Of a DNA stretch of 64,000 nucleotides, positions 45,184 to 54,203 are shown piece after piece. The notes beneath the pieces are model-generated. The model did no database searches and was not told the origin of the DNA. It worked only from the letters and a program-made list of their open reading frames with translations. Location: NCBI GenBank assembly GCA_937901445.1, contig CALDHY010000042.1, positions 1 to 64,000 on the forward strand. The letters run 5' to 3'. The stretch's first letter is position 1, and each line of letters begins with the position of its first letter. The DNA is from an uncultured Selenomonadales bacterium (GTDB taxonomy: Bacteria > Bacillota > Negativicutes > Selenomonadales > Selenomonadaceae). A program made the position numbers and the translations under genes.

Positions 45184-45257
45184 GCCCTGTTGAATTAAAA
45201 GAGCCGCTGTCAAGGAGCTGTTTAATCCGCCGCCCCTTGCAACGGCAACTTTTTTAG
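45184..45257 (-). pseudogene. Decayed duplicate of the mnmA 5' end
   Basis: About 74 bp aligning without gaps to 45068-45141 (116-bp offset), roughly 80% identical by eye. It still reads KKVAVARGGGLNSSLTAALLIQQG, against KKVAVAMSGGVDSSLTAALLIQQG in MnmA. The PP-loop is broken and there is no start codon. Confidence 0.85.
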
Positions 45258-45271
45258 TTTACCACATTAAA

Positions 45272-45802
45272 TTATTTCATTGCGTCGATATAGTCTTGAA
45301 GCCCTTCAATAGCCCTTTTTGCGCGTTCAAGATTTGAAAGAATTTCTGAAGTTGAAGTGGCTTGTTCTTCACTGACTTTGCCGGTATGTTCGATAGTCTT
45401 TGAAATTTCCTCAACTGCGCCGTTCATCTGATTCAAAGTCTGTTGAATCTTTTCAGTAGCTTCGCGGGATTGTTCGGCAAGTTTGCGGACTTCTTCAGCA
45501 ACGACGGCAAAGCCGCGCCCTTGTTCACCTGCGCGCGCCGCTTCAATAGCCGCGTTCAAGCCGAGCAAGTTAGTTTGTCCTGCAATGTTGGTAATGAAGT
45601 CGATAACTTTTACAGTATCATCATTTTTTTCTTGCAAGAATTTTGCCTGTTTAATAGCTTCCTGCCCGACGGTTGCAAGAGTACCCGCGCTCTTTGAAAC
45701 GGCGGCAACCGCATCATAAACCGAATTTGTAATGTGTACAATTTCATCAATGGATTTTCTCAAGCGTTCATACGCCTTTTCGTTTTCGTTAAAATCTGCC
45801 AA
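45272..45802 (-). CDS. Soluble methyl-accepting chemotaxis-like signalling protein
   Basis: 176 aa. It consists almost only of the MCP cytoplasmic coiled coil with the hairpin tip [38 protein letters not shown]. No membrane helices or sensor domain. TTG at 45802 follows GGAGGAGG. May signal to CheA/CheW from the cytosol, or be a truncated receptor. Lies beside the REC-GGDEF gene on the same strand. Confidence 0.85.
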   Translation of the reverse strand: MADFNENEKAYERLRKSIDEIVHITNSVYDAVAAVSKSAGTLATVGQEAIKQAKFLQEKNDDTVKVIDFITNIAGQTNLLGLNAAIEAARAGEQGRGFAVVAEEVRKLAEQSREATEKIQQTLNQMNGAVEEISKTIEHTGKVSEEQATSTSEILSNLERAKRAIEGLQDYIDAMK

Positions 45803-45908
45803 AATAATTTCCTCCTCCAAAATTTTCTGCAACATTATTCAACATTGTATTAAAAAAATCCTTTATCTTTAAAAAAAACTTCCCTGTTTAGAAATTGTTT
45901 TATAAATT

Positions 45909-47222
45909 TTAATTGTTGACAACCGTCCATTCATGGTCGAACCAAAAATAAGTGCTTTCTTCGCAAGTTTCCCATTTTTTTATAACGCGCCCTATTGCGC
46001 TGTCAATATCACGTTGAGCGTTGGTATTTGTCAACAGTACAAGAAATTGATTATTGCCGTTTTTTGAAATGACATCGCCGGAACGAAAAGTTTTTTGCAA
46101 CGTTTCAAGTAATTTTTCTTGCGCCTGCGCCGGAGTAATTTTTTCGCCTGCCTTGTGGCGTTTCATTGTAAAAACTACAAGGCAAGTACTTTTACTGTAA
46201 AAGCCGCGCGTACGTCTCAAAAATCTGTAAATCGTGCGGAAATTTTCAAACGGCAACACAAACGCGCCCTCTTCAGGGTTGCGTTCACTAAGAATCATTT
46301 CAACCTGCGCGAGGTTGGCAACTTCAACAGTTTCATTTTCTTGAGTGCCTTCACTGTAAACGCTGTAGCCGTGCTTGCCGTTTTGCTTGACGATATAAAG
46401 TGCCTTGTCAGCTTTTTTGTACAAGTCAGAAAAATCTTTGCCGTGCATTGGTACAAACACGCAACCAATAGACGCGCCGAGCGGGATATTCATATTTTCG
46501 CCCATAAGTTGTTTTGCAGTTTCAGTGATACGCTCATTTATAAATTTAGCCTTTTGTGCAATGTAACTTTCGTCGTGGACGCCTTGACAAAATACAATAA
46601 ATTCATCGCCGCCCATCCGCCCGATTAAATCTGAAGAACGCACCGCGCTCCGCAAAATATCTGCAAAACTAATCAAAATTTTATCGCCCATTGCGTGCCC
46701 GTGAATATCGTTGACAAGTTTAAAGCTGTCCAAATCAACCATCATTAACGCGCCGGTTGCAGTTTTGCAAAGTTCGGTTAAATCTTTTTCGGATGACGCC
46801 TTATTAAGCAAGCCGGTTAATTTATCAGTTTCGGCATCTTTTTTCAAACCTTGAATCTGTTCAACATTGTGCATAATGTTTGAAACGCGGCGAAGTAAAA
46901 CGTCAGGGTTGATAGGTTTTCTGATAAAATCCATTGCGCCGTTGTCGAATCCCTTACTTTCAGTTTCTTCAGTAGGGTCCGCCGTCATAAACATAAAGGG
47001 GATAATTTTATGATATTCTTGCTGAAGTGCAAGCTGTAATTCGTAGCCTGTCATTCCCGGCATCCTAAAATCTGATAAAACCATATCCGGTTTTTCTTTC
47101 CTAAAAATTTCAATGGCTTCCTTGCCGGAATGTGCGCAAAAAGTTTCGTATTGATCCTCCAACATAAACGCCGTCATTTGCAGCGTTACTTCCATATCAT
47201 CAACGATTAATATTTTTTTCAT
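45909..47222 (-). CDS. Response regulator with GGDEF diguanylate cyclase domain
   Basis: 437 aa from ATG 47222 (a GTG at 47234 is also possible; neither has a clear ribosome binding site). REC domain (IVDDMEVT, phospho-Asp in VLSDFRMPGMTG, Lys in FIRKPI), then GGDEF (RMGGDEF, with an RSSD inhibitory I-site five residues before it), then a C-terminal ~120 residues resembling a degenerate second GGDEF. Makes cyclic di-GMP when phosphorylated. Divergent from the Hpt and hybrid-kinase genes, which likely feed it. Extended -10 TGTTATAAT at 47352-47345. Confidence 0.93.
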   Translation of the reverse strand: MKKILIVDDMEVTLQMTAFMLEDQYETFCAHSGKEAIEIFRKEKPDMVLSDFRMPGMTGYELQLALQQEYHKIIPFMFMTADPTEETESKGFDNGAMDFIRKPINPDVLLRRVSNIMHNVEQIQGLKKDAETDKLTGLLNKASSEKDLTELCKTATGALMMVDLDSFKLVNDIHGHAMGDKILISFADILRSAVRSSDLIGRMGGDEFIVFCQGVHDESYIAQKAKFINERITETAKQLMGENMNIPLGASIGCVFVPMHGKDFSDLYKKADKALYIVKQNGKHGYSVYSEGTQENETVEVANLAQVEMILSERNPEEGAFVLPFENFRTIYRFLRRTRGFYSKSTCLVVFTMKRHKAGEKITPAQAQEKLLETLQKTFRSGDVISKNGNNQFLVLLTNTNAQRDIDSAIGRVIKKWETCEESTYFWFDHEWTVVNN

Positions 47223-47435
47223 AGGATTTAGCACGCCGGTAAATTTATCTTGGTTACCCGCGCCCTCACTTCCTTTCTTTACATTCTTTAAATTTGCTGA
47301 TAAAATATTTCAAGTTATTCTGTGCCGGTTTATTTTCGATAATCATTATAACACGTTTTGAAATTTAGGGAATAGTTTTTAACTTTTAGTGAAAATCGCT
47401 GACTCCTAAAAATAAATCGAAGGGGGATTTTAAAA

Positions 47436-47774
47436 TTGTTGACGATTGAAACACTGAATGAATTTGGAGTAAATACTAAGGAAGGTTTAACCCGTTGCAT
47501 GAACAACGAAAAATTTTATTTCCGGATGCTGAAAATGGGGCTTGCAAGCGACCAATTCGACAAACTCGGCGCGTCATTGGAAGCCGGCAAACTTGATGAA
47601 GCATTTGAGGCAGCGCACGCACTTAAGGGCGTTTTGGGAAATTTGGCGTTGACGCCAATTTATACACCGCTTGCCGAAATGACGGAATTACTCCGCGCCG
47701 GTAAATCTGCCGACTACGTCGAAATGTACAAGCCTATTATGGAATTGCGGAATAAACTTTTGGCGTTAGTATAA
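47436..47774 (+). CDS. Histidine phosphotransfer (Hpt) protein
   Basis: 112 aa four-helix protein with phospho-His H61 in AAHALKGVLGNL. Stand-alone Hpt modules carry phosphate between hybrid-kinase REC domains and response regulators. TTG start at 47436 after AAGGGGG. Followed by a hybrid kinase (74-nt gap) and divergent from REC-GGDEF. Confidence 0.9.
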   Translation: MLTIETLNEFGVNTKEGLTRCMNNEKFYFRMLKMGLASDQFDKLGASLEAGKLDEAFEAAHALKGVLGNLALTPIYTPLAEMTELLRAGKSADYVEMYKPIMELRNKLLALV

Positions 47775-47785
47775 CAAACTCATGC

Positions 47786-47792
47786 GGGGGGG
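47786..47792 (+). repeat. G7 tract in the leader of the hybrid kinase
   Basis: Seven G in a row between Hpt and the kinase gene, about 55 nt before the start codon. Intergenic, so length changes would not shift a frame. Confidence 0.6.
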
Positions 47793-47847
47793 CTTGATTT
47801 TAACAAAAATATCATAGTTCCCTGCCTCTAAGGATGAGGAAATTTTT

Positions 47848-50643
47848 ATGCTGAACTTTAAAAGCAGTTTCTACGAAAAACTTATACGCTCACTTGATAC
47901 AAACGCAGTTTTAATGCGCGTTGAAAATGACGGCAGATACTTTCCTATTTGGTGTTCGCAAGAATTTACCGAAATGATGGAAGGTACAGAGGAAGAATTT
48001 ATAAAGCTTGAGAGCGGCGGTACAATGAACAGTATCCACCGCGACGACCGCTCTGAAGTCGGTTATCTTTTTCGCCACCACATTACAAAAAGCGGTACAA
48101 ACAGTTTGAACGTCCGCAAACGCACAATCAAGGGCAACTGGATTTGGGTTAATATCCATTATTCTTTTGTTCAGGAAGACGGCGAATGGTACGCCTTTTG
48201 CAATTACTTTGACATTACAGATATTAAGAAAAACGAAAAGCAGGCTCAAACTCTTTATGAATCAATTCGCGCAGAGTTGGAAAATCTTTCGCACGACCGG
48301 CTTGTAACATTGCGGCTCAATTTAACTCAAGATGTTGTTGAAGACAGGCACGGTTGGGAAAAATACGCTGTCAGTGAAGTTAAAGGCAAAACTATTTCTG
48401 AAAATGTTGAAGAAAGACTTAAAACTTTTCCGCTTGAACGTGACAGAAAAAAATTTGCCAAACGTTTCAGCCGTCAAAGTTTGTTAAACAGTTTTGAACG
48501 CGGCGAAACTTCAATAACCGAAATTCTTTTCAGTAAGCGTCCGAGCGGCAGAAAATGTTTTGTCGAATATAACGTAACAATCAGCCAAAATCCGCAAAGC
48601 GGCGACATTATGGCGTTTGCAACGGAAAGCGACTATAATAACGAAATGGTTAATAACGCCGTCCTGCAAAAAGTTTTGGTTGAACAATACGACATGATAA
48701 CTTACCTTGTCGAGGGCAATTACGGCGTTGTTATCGGCAATTCTGCGCGAATTAAGCGCGGCAGTATTTTTCCAAAAAAAATTTCCGGCAGTTACGCAGA
48801 ATACATTGAAAATCAAGTTAAGCCCGTACTTACCGGCAGTGAAGAAGAAATTCAAAAAAATCTTGACGCCTTAAGCCTTGCAACCATTGAAAAGGAACTT
48901 TCGCAAAAAGAATCCTATGAAGTCAACATTGCGTGTTTCATTAACAACGAAATTTTTTACAAGCGTTTTGTTTTTTACGCCGTTGACAAAGAGGCAAAAT
49001 TTTATGTGCTTTTAAAATCTGACACGACCAAAATTCAACGTGAACAGATTATGCGCAATTCGCAACTTAAATCTGCGCTCGATACTGCCAATCAGGCAAG
49101 CATTGCCAAAACTGCTTTTTTATCTTCAATGAGCCACGAAATACGCACGCCGCTTAACGCAATAATCGGCTTGGACAGCATCGCACTAAAAGAGCCTAAC
49201 CTTTCTGCAAGGACTCGTTCACATCTGCGCAAAATTGGCGACAGCGCAAAACATTTACTCAACTTGATAAATGATATTTTGGATATGAGCCGAATTGAGA
49301 GCGGGCGAATGATTCTCAAGAATGAAGAATTTTCTTTTGGCGCAATGATGGAACAGATTAATACAATGGTTAGCAGTCAATGCGCAGAAAAGGGCTTGCA
49401 CTTCGATTGCAAAATTATTGGCAAGGTTGACGATTTTTATATTGGCGACGATATGAAACTTAAACAAGTGCTGATAAACATTTTAAGCAACGCCATTAAG
49501 TTTACGCCGAGCGGCGGCAACGTGAATTTTACCGTCGAAAAAATCGCGCAGTTTTCAAATAAATCTACATTGCGTTTTGTCGTCAAAGATACCGGTATTG
49601 GTATGGATGAAAAATACTTGCCACATATTTTTGAAGTTTTCAGTCAGGAAGATACAACGGCGGAAAGTTCCTACAGCGGCACCGGATTGGGGATGCCGAT
49701 AACCAAAAATATTGTCGAAATGATGAACGGCAATATTTCAGTTAAAAGTAAAAAGCACGTCGGCTCCGAATTTACGGTAAACTTGACTTTGCGCAATTCC
49801 GAAAATCTTTCCGCCGCAAAAGAGGAAACTTTGATAAATCCCGGCGATTTAAAAGTTTTGATTATTGACGATGATAAATTGGCTTGTGAACACGCGCAAC
49901 TTGTTTTGGAAGAAGTTGGAATTGCGGCAGATACGGCACTTGGCGGCGACGCGGCACTTGAAATGATAAAATTAAAATCTGCGCGACGTGAAGCCTATAA
50001 TATTTTGCTTGTAGATTTAAAAATGCCGGTGCAAAACGGAATTGAAGTTACGCGCAAAATCAGAAAAATTATAGGCAATGAATCCGCAATAATAATTTTG
50101 ACGGCGCACCATTGGGACGACGTGATAGAGGAAGCACTTGAAGCGGGCGTCGATAAATTTATGGCGAAGCCGCTTTTTGCGTCAAGTATTCTTTCAGAAT
50201 TTAGCCAAGCGATTGAACAAAAACGCCTTTCACTTGACGAAGAAAAACCACCGGCAGATCTTACCGGCAAAAAAATTCTTTTGGCAGAGGATATGTTCAT
50301 TAACGCCGAAATTATGAAAGAAATTTTGAGTATGAAAGAAATGCAAGTGGATCACGGCGAAAACGGCAAAATTACGGTTGAAATGTTCGAGAAATCGCCG
50401 CTGAATTACTATGACGCCGTTTTAATGGATATAAGAATGCCGGTAATGGACGGCTTGAAGGCAACGGAAAATATTCGCGCGTTGGACAGACCCGACGCCA
50501 AAACCGTTCCAATTATCGCAATTACCGCCAACGCCTTTGATGAAGACGTACAGCGCAGTTTGCAAGCCGGTATGAATGCACATTTAAGCAAACCGGTTGA
50601 CCCCGAAAAACTTTATCAAACACTGGAAGAATTTATAAAATAA
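47848..50643 (+). CDS. Hybrid histidine kinase with two receiver domains
   Basis: 931 aa, no membrane segments. N-terminal PAS-like sensor (~1-130), a second PAS-like region (~150-400), HisKA (SSMSHEIRTPLNAIIGLDS, phospho-His near 431), HATPase_c (DTGIGMDEKYL, GTGLGMPI), REC1 (LIIDDDKLA, Asp in LLVDLKMPVQNG) and REC2 (LLAEDMFIN, Asp in VLMDIRMPVMDG). Sits behind the Hpt gene and opposite REC-GGDEF, so a complete His-Asp-His-Asp relay to c-di-GMP is encoded here. Signal unknown. Confidence 0.94.
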   Translation: MLNFKSSFYEKLIRSLDTNAVLMRVENDGRYFPIWCSQEFTEMMEGTEEEFIKLESGGTMNSIHRDDRSEVGYLFRHHITKSGTNSLNVRKRTIKGNWIWVNIHYSFVQEDGEWYAFCNYFDITDIKKNEKQAQTLYESIRAELENLSHDRLVTLRLNLTQDVVEDRHGWEKYAVSEVKGKTISENVEERLKTFPLERDRKKFAKRFSRQSLLNSFERGETSITEILFSKRPSGRKCFVEYNVTISQNPQSGDIMAFATESDYNNEMVNNAVLQKVLVEQYDMITYLVEGNYGVVIGNSARIKRGSIFPKKISGSYAEYIENQVKPVLTGSEEEIQKNLDALSLATIEKELSQKESYEVNIACFINNEIFYKRFVFYAVDKEAKFYVLLKSDTTKIQREQIMRNSQLKSALDTANQASIAKTAFLSSMSHEIRTPLNAIIGLDSIALKEPNLSARTRSHLRKIGDSAKHLLNLINDILDMSRIESGRMILKNEEFSFGAMMEQINTMVSSQCAEKGLHFDCKIIGKVDDFYIGDDMKLKQVLINILSNAIKFTPSGGNVNFTVEKIAQFSNKSTLRFVVKDTGIGMDEKYLPHIFEVFSQEDTTAESSYSGTGLGMPITKNIVEMMNGNISVKSKKHVGSEFTVNLTLRNSENLSAAKEETLINPGDLKVLIIDDDKLACEHAQLVLEEVGIAADTALGGDAALEMIKLKSARREAYNILLVDLKMPVQNGIEVTRKIRKIIGNESAIIILTAHHWDDVIEEALEAGVDKFMAKPLFASSILSEFSQAIEQKRLSLDEEKPPADLTGKKILLAEDMFINAEIMKEILSMKEMQVDHGENGKITVEMFEKSPLNYYDAVLMDIRMPVMDGLKATENIRALDRPDAKTVPIIAITANAFDEDVQRSLQAGMNAHLSKPVDPEKLYQTLEEFIK

Positions 50644-50646
50644 AAT

Positions 50647-50675
50647 CCCCGCCGTTGAAGCGGGGAAATTTTTTT
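50647..50675 (+). terminator. Terminator after the hybrid kinase
   Basis: CCCCGC/GCGGGG stem with a 7-nt loop, followed by seven T. Confidence 0.92.
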
Positions 50676-50802
50676 GTAAGCGCGTAGAATCGATTTTAAG
50701 GCGGGTTAGATTTTTTATACTAAATATGTATCAGTGACAATCAAACGCAGCTTACAGAGGCGTTGTAGCGCACGTACGGGCTTATTTAAATGTTAAGGAT
50801 AT

Positions 50803-50835
50803 AAAAAAGCCGCTCAATTCGAGCGGTTAATTTTT
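50803..50835. terminator. Terminator after mscL
   Basis: GCCGCTC/GAGCGGT stem with a 5-nt loop, with six T on the minus strand and five T on the plus strand. The ~125 nt to the left hold no recognisable feature. Confidence 0.85.
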
Positions 50836-50854
50836 ATAGAAATATTTTTAGAAT

Positions 50855-51295
50855 TTACTTGCCTGCAATATCGGAGGCGCAATGTGAACATTTAGTGGCG
50901 TCGTCAGCAACAACTTCCTTGCAGTACGGGCATTTGCGCGGTTCTTTTGCAGGAGCCGGTTTTGGCGGCGGCATAATTTTATTTACCCATTTAATCAAAA
51001 TGAAAATTGCAGTTGCCATAATTAAAAAGTCAAGGCAAGTATTCAGGAACGCGCCGTAAGCGATAATTGGTGCGCCGGCTTCCTTTGCAGCGGCGTAACT
51101 TTCATATTCCACGCCGGAAAGATTTATATATAAATTAGAAAAGTCAATTTTGCCGAGCATAAGTCCGAGCGGCGGCATTAAAATATCTGAAGTGAATGAT
51201 GAAACGATTTTACCGAACGCCGCGCCAATGATAACACCCGTTGCCATATCGACAACGTTTCCGCGCATTATGAATTTTTTAAATTCTTCAAACAT
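50855..51295 (-). CDS. mscL: Large-conductance mechanosensitive channel MscL with zinc ribbon
   Basis: 146 aa. N-terminal FKKFIMRGNVVDMATGVIIGAAFGKIVSS (TM1) and a second helix (~80-103) make the pentameric channel that opens under osmotic downshock. The usual C-terminal helical bundle is replaced by a Pro-rich linker and a CPYC-x10-CSHC zinc ribbon (Cys 122, 125, 136, 139). The ATG follows AGGAG. The ribbon may bind zinc and affect assembly or partners. Confidence 0.95.
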   Translation of the reverse strand: MFEEFKKFIMRGNVVDMATGVIIGAAFGKIVSSFTSDILMPPLGLMLGKIDFSNLYINLSGVEYESYAAAKEAGAPIIAYGAFLNTCLDFLIMATAIFILIKWVNKIMPPPKPAPAKEPRKCPYCKEVVADDATKCSHCASDIAGK

Positions 51296-51308
51296 TAAAA
51301 ATTTCTCC

Positions 51309-52187
51309 TTAATTTTTTATACCGTAATATTTTAGCAAAGCTTGAGTACCCTCCGCGCCCTTGCCTTCCTCTTCCATTTTGCGTAATTCATGCAAGACCA
51401 TTGAAAGTATCGGTAAAGTTTTACCGTACGCTGTGGCAGTTTCAACACCAATAGCTAAATCTTTTGCCAAATGTTTCAACATAAAACCGGGTTTAAAATC
51501 ATCGTCAAGCCCTTTTCGTACAACGCCTGACATTTGAAAACTTGACGCCGCACCGCTTGAAATTGCCGCGTAAACTTTTTCAATATCAAGCCCGGACATT
51601 TTGGCGTAAGCAAACGCCTCACAAACTCCGGCAAGTGTACCGGCAATAGCAATTTGGTTGCAAGCCTTAGTTTTTTGTCCTGCTCCCGCGCCGCCTTCGT
51701 AGACAATATTTTTGCCCAAAACTTCAAAGACGGGTTTAAGCGCGTCAAAATCCTGTTCATCGCCGCCGACCAAAATTGTAAGAGTGGCGTTTTTTGCGCC
51801 AATATCGCCGCCGGTTACAGGGGCGTCTACCGCATGAAGATTTTTTAACTTCGCCGCATTATAAATTTTTTCGGCAACTATTGGAGAGGAAGTAGTCATA
51901 TCGACAAGATACGCGCCGTTTTTTGCAGAATCGACAATTCCGCCCGCAGAAAGATAGACTTGCTCCACGTCTTTTGGATAACCGACAATCGTTATAACAA
52001 CGTCTTGACCCTTTGCACATTCGCCGGCAGTTTCACACCAACGCGCCCCGCGTTCAATGAGTTTCTGCGCCTTTGACTTTGTGCGATTGTAGACGCTTAC
52101 TTCAAAGCCCGCGTCCATTAAGTGTCCCGCCATTGCCGCGCCCATTATTCCCGTACCGATAAAGCCGATTTTTTTCAGTTCAGACAT
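51309..52187 (-). CDS. Beta-hydroxyacid dehydrogenase (GarR/3-hydroxyisobutyrate dehydrogenase family)
   Basis: 292 aa. NAD(P) site IGFIGTGIMGAAMAGHL, substrate motif VDAPVTGGDIGAKN, catalytic Lys region GAGQKTKACNQ, and KDLAIG near the C-terminus. Best matches the tartronate-semialdehyde reductase/GarR branch, though close relatives differ in substrate. ATG at 52187 after GAAGG. Extended -10 (TGTTATAAT, 52225-52218) upstream. 13 nt before mscL, so the two may be cotranscribed. Confidence 0.88.
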   Translation of the reverse strand: MSELKKIGFIGTGIMGAAMAGHLMDAGFEVSVYNRTKSKAQKLIERGARWCETAGECAKGQDVVITIVGYPKDVEQVYLSAGGIVDSAKNGAYLVDMTTSSPIVAEKIYNAAKLKNLHAVDAPVTGGDIGAKNATLTILVGGDEQDFDALKPVFEVLGKNIVYEGGAGAGQKTKACNQIAIAGTLAGVCEAFAYAKMSGLDIEKVYAAISSGAASSFQMSGVVRKGLDDDFKPGFMLKHLAKDLAIGVETATAYGKTLPILSMVLHELRKMEEEGKGAEGTQALLKYYGIKN

Positions 52188-52293
52188 TTTCAAATTCACC
52201 TTCTTTCAAACTTGCGAATTATAACACGTTCAATAGCGTTTTTCAATCTGTAGCAGGATTTTTTTTCAGTTCGTCGAAGTTTTTAAATTCAAA

Positions 52294-52575
52294 ATGAAAC
52301 TTTTGGGAGTTTGCAACTTGATATTTTTAATGATTGTGCCAAGCATTATGATTGTAACAATAATTTTAGTTCACGAGGCGGCAAGATATTTTGGAAAAGA
52401 AATTTCGTACGTTTCGCTGACAGTTTGTGCGATAATTTCTTTTGCGGTTGACATAGCGGCGGCGGCAATTTCCAACGCGCCGGGCGTCGAATATTTTTTG
52501 AAATTGACAGCAATAATTTTCGTAGCGGCGGCAGTTGTTACGGTTATAAATAATTTTTTGGAGGTTAGAAAATGA
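52294..52575 (+). CDS. Small membrane protein
   Basis: 93 aa with three hydrophobic segments (about 5-27, 38-60 and 68-88). Not recognised. No strong ribosome binding site before its ATG. Its stop overlaps the ATG of the PRC-barrel gene (ATGA), so the two are probably made together. Confidence 0.65.
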   Translation: MKLLGVCNLIFLMIVPSIMIVTIILVHEAARYFGKEISYVSLTVCAIISFAVDIAAAAISNAPGVEYFLKLTAIIFVAAAVVTVINNFLEVRK

Positions 52576-53699
52576 AAAAAAGTGCAGATATTCTGGGCTT
52601 GCCTATTATCAGCATTACTGAAGGACGCGAACTTGGAATGAGCAAAACTCTTGTAATTGACGCCAAAAACGGTTTAATTGCGGCAATTACTATCGAAGAT
52701 GAAGAATGGTATCGCGGCGTAAAGTTAATTCCTTATGATTCAATTATTGCCATTGGCGATGACGCCATTACAATTCTTCACAGCGAAAAAATTTTGAAAC
52801 TTAGTCAAGTCGGCGATTTTGAAGCGATGCTTGATGAAAATATTAAAATTCTCGGTACAAAGGCAATTACAAAAACCGGTACAATTCGCGGTAAAATTTG
52901 TGAAATTTTTGTCGGCGATAACGGCAGAATCGAAAAATGCGAAATTAAAGCGTCGGACGGTTCAACAAGTGAAATTTCTGCTGATAACATTTCGATTTTT
53001 GGTAAGCAGGTTACAGTTATTGATTTGGACGGTGTAAAAAAAAATTCGCCGGTAATTAAACCTGTCAAAGATATTAAACCCGTCGAAGAAATTAAACCAG
53101 TTGAAGATATTAAACCTGTTGAAGATATTAAACCTGTCGAAGATATTAAACCTGTCGAAGATATTAAGCCCGTCGAAGATATTAAGCCCGTCGAAGATAT
53201 TAAGCCTGTCGAAGATATTAAGCCTGTCGAAGATATTAAACCTGTCGAAGATATTAAGCCTGTCGAAGATATTAAGCCGGTAGAAACTGTTGAAACGGTC
53301 GCGCAGGTTGAAGAAAAAATTGACGAGCCGGAAGATGAAGAAATTGAAGAGGTTGAACTTCCTGACGTTGATGACTTTGAGCCGGAACCGCCGAAAGTTG
53401 AAATGCCGCCGGAACCTAAGCAAATGAGCGGCACCAATCAGGCGGAAGCGTTGAAGGCTGCACTTGCCCGCGCTATGGCAAATCAGCAAAAAGCCGCGCC
53501 TGCGCCTGCGTCAACGCCCGCTCAAAAAAAATCTTCAAGCGGCAAAATGACTCTTATTGGCAGAAAAGCCGTTAAAACTATTCTTGCAGATAACGGCAGC
53601 GTTATTATTGAATCGGGTGAAGAAATTACCGAACAAGTTTTACAAAAAGCTAAAATTGCAAACAAACTCATTGAACTTTCGATGAATTGTGTTGCATAA
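52572..53699 (+). CDS. PRC-barrel protein with hexapeptide repeats
   Basis: 375 aa. Two PRC-barrel domains at ~1-75 (SADILGLPIISITEGRELG) and ~80-155 (GTKAITKTGTIRGKICEIFVG), then 13 IKPVED-type hexapeptides (residues 162-239), an acidic Pro/Glu stretch, and a C-terminal domain of ~75 residues (MTLIGRKAVKTILADNGSVIIESGEEITEQVLQKAK). The repeat is flexible and acidic/basic alternating, and looks like a spacer. The last domain also looks like a PRC- or SpoVT-like strand set. Function unknown; PRC proteins often bind RNA or membranes. Confidence 0.8.
   Translation: MKKSADILGLPIISITEGRELGMSKTLVIDAKNGLIAAITIEDEEWYRGVKLIPYDSIIAIGDDAITILHSEKILKLSQVGDFEAMLDENIKILGTKAITKTGTIRGKICEIFVGDNGRIEKCEIKASDGSTSEISADNISIFGKQVTVIDLDGVKKNSPVIKPVKDIKPVEEIKPVEDIKPVEDIKPVEDIKPVEDIKPVEDIKPVEDIKPVEDIKPVEDIKPVEDIKPVEDIKPVETVETVAQVEEKIDEPEDEEIEEVELPDVDDFEPEPPKVEMPPEPKQMSGTNQAEALKAALARAMANQQKAAPAPASTPAQKKSSSGKMTLIGRKAVKTILADNGSVIIESGEEITEQVLQKAKIANKLIELSMNCVA
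53055..53288 (+). repeat. 18-bp coding tandem repeat (13 units)
   Basis: ATT AA(A/G) CC(N) GT(N) GAA GA(T) repeated 13 times without interruption: one IKPVKD, one IKPVEE, ten IKPVED, one IKPVET. Central units are identical or differ at one or two wobble bases, so the array is young. The length is a multiple of three, so gain or loss keeps the frame. Confidence 0.95.
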
Positions 53700-53705
53700 A
53701 AAATT

Positions 53706-54203
53706 TTATTTACGGCGATTTATTTTTACATTCCAACTTTTTAAAATTTCAAGTGCTTTATCTGCGAAAGTTGGTAAAAGTTTTTGCATTGGCGGAGTTA
53801 AATTAATTCCTGCGTCTAAGCTGTAGGGTTGCGCGCCCAAAAGTTCGACGCGGGGAATTTTTTTGCCCGTAATTTCCAGCATCGTTAAAATATCTTGAAT
53901 ACCAATTTCATGCGCTGAAATTTTTTGTGTGAAATGTTTCAAAATTTCGCCGTCGCGCAAATGAAAAGTTGTACCCGCAGCCGCGCCGCCGTCGATTGAA
54001 TCAATTATCAAAAGTTTTTGCGTGCCAATTATAAAATGTTGCAACTCAACGCCCAAAGTTCCGCCGTCAATCAGCTGTACATTTTCCGGAAATTTATAAT
54101 TTTCCTGCAAAAACTCAACCACGCGGACGCCGAAGCCTTCATCACTTAAAATCGTGTTGCCAATCCCCAACACCGTAATTTCTTTTACAAATAAACTTTC
54201 CAA
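53706..54203 (-). CDS. Hydrogenase maturation protease (HyaD/HycI family)
   Basis: 165 aa. GIGNTILSDEGFGVRV (metal-binding Asp/Glu), LIIDSIDGGAAAGT, and SAHEIGIQDIL (metal His) match proteases that trim the C-terminus of the [NiFe]-hydrogenase large subunit after nickel insertion. TTG at 54203 with GAGGTG about 8 nt upstream, right after hepT. It is part of the operon that starts with hypB. The hydrogenase structural genes are outside the window. Confidence 0.92.
   Translation of the reverse strand: MESLFVKEITVLGIGNTILSDEGFGVRVVEFLQENYKFPENVQLIDGGTLGVELQHFIIGTQKLLIIDSIDGGAAAGTTFHLRDGEILKHFTQKISAHEIGIQDILTMLEITGKKIPRVELLGAQPYSLDAGINLTPPMQKLLPTFADKALEILKSWNVKINRRK

Noticed and set aside
53055..53288. 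CRISPR-like regular repeat
   Set aside because: Units are 18 bp, contiguous without spacers, in frame and translated as IKPVED; a coding tandem repeat.
52805..53489. Long minus-strand open frames rich in STGLIS or FNIFDR repeats
   Set aside because: They are mirror translations of the 18-bp repeat in the PRC-barrel gene, with no ribosome binding site.
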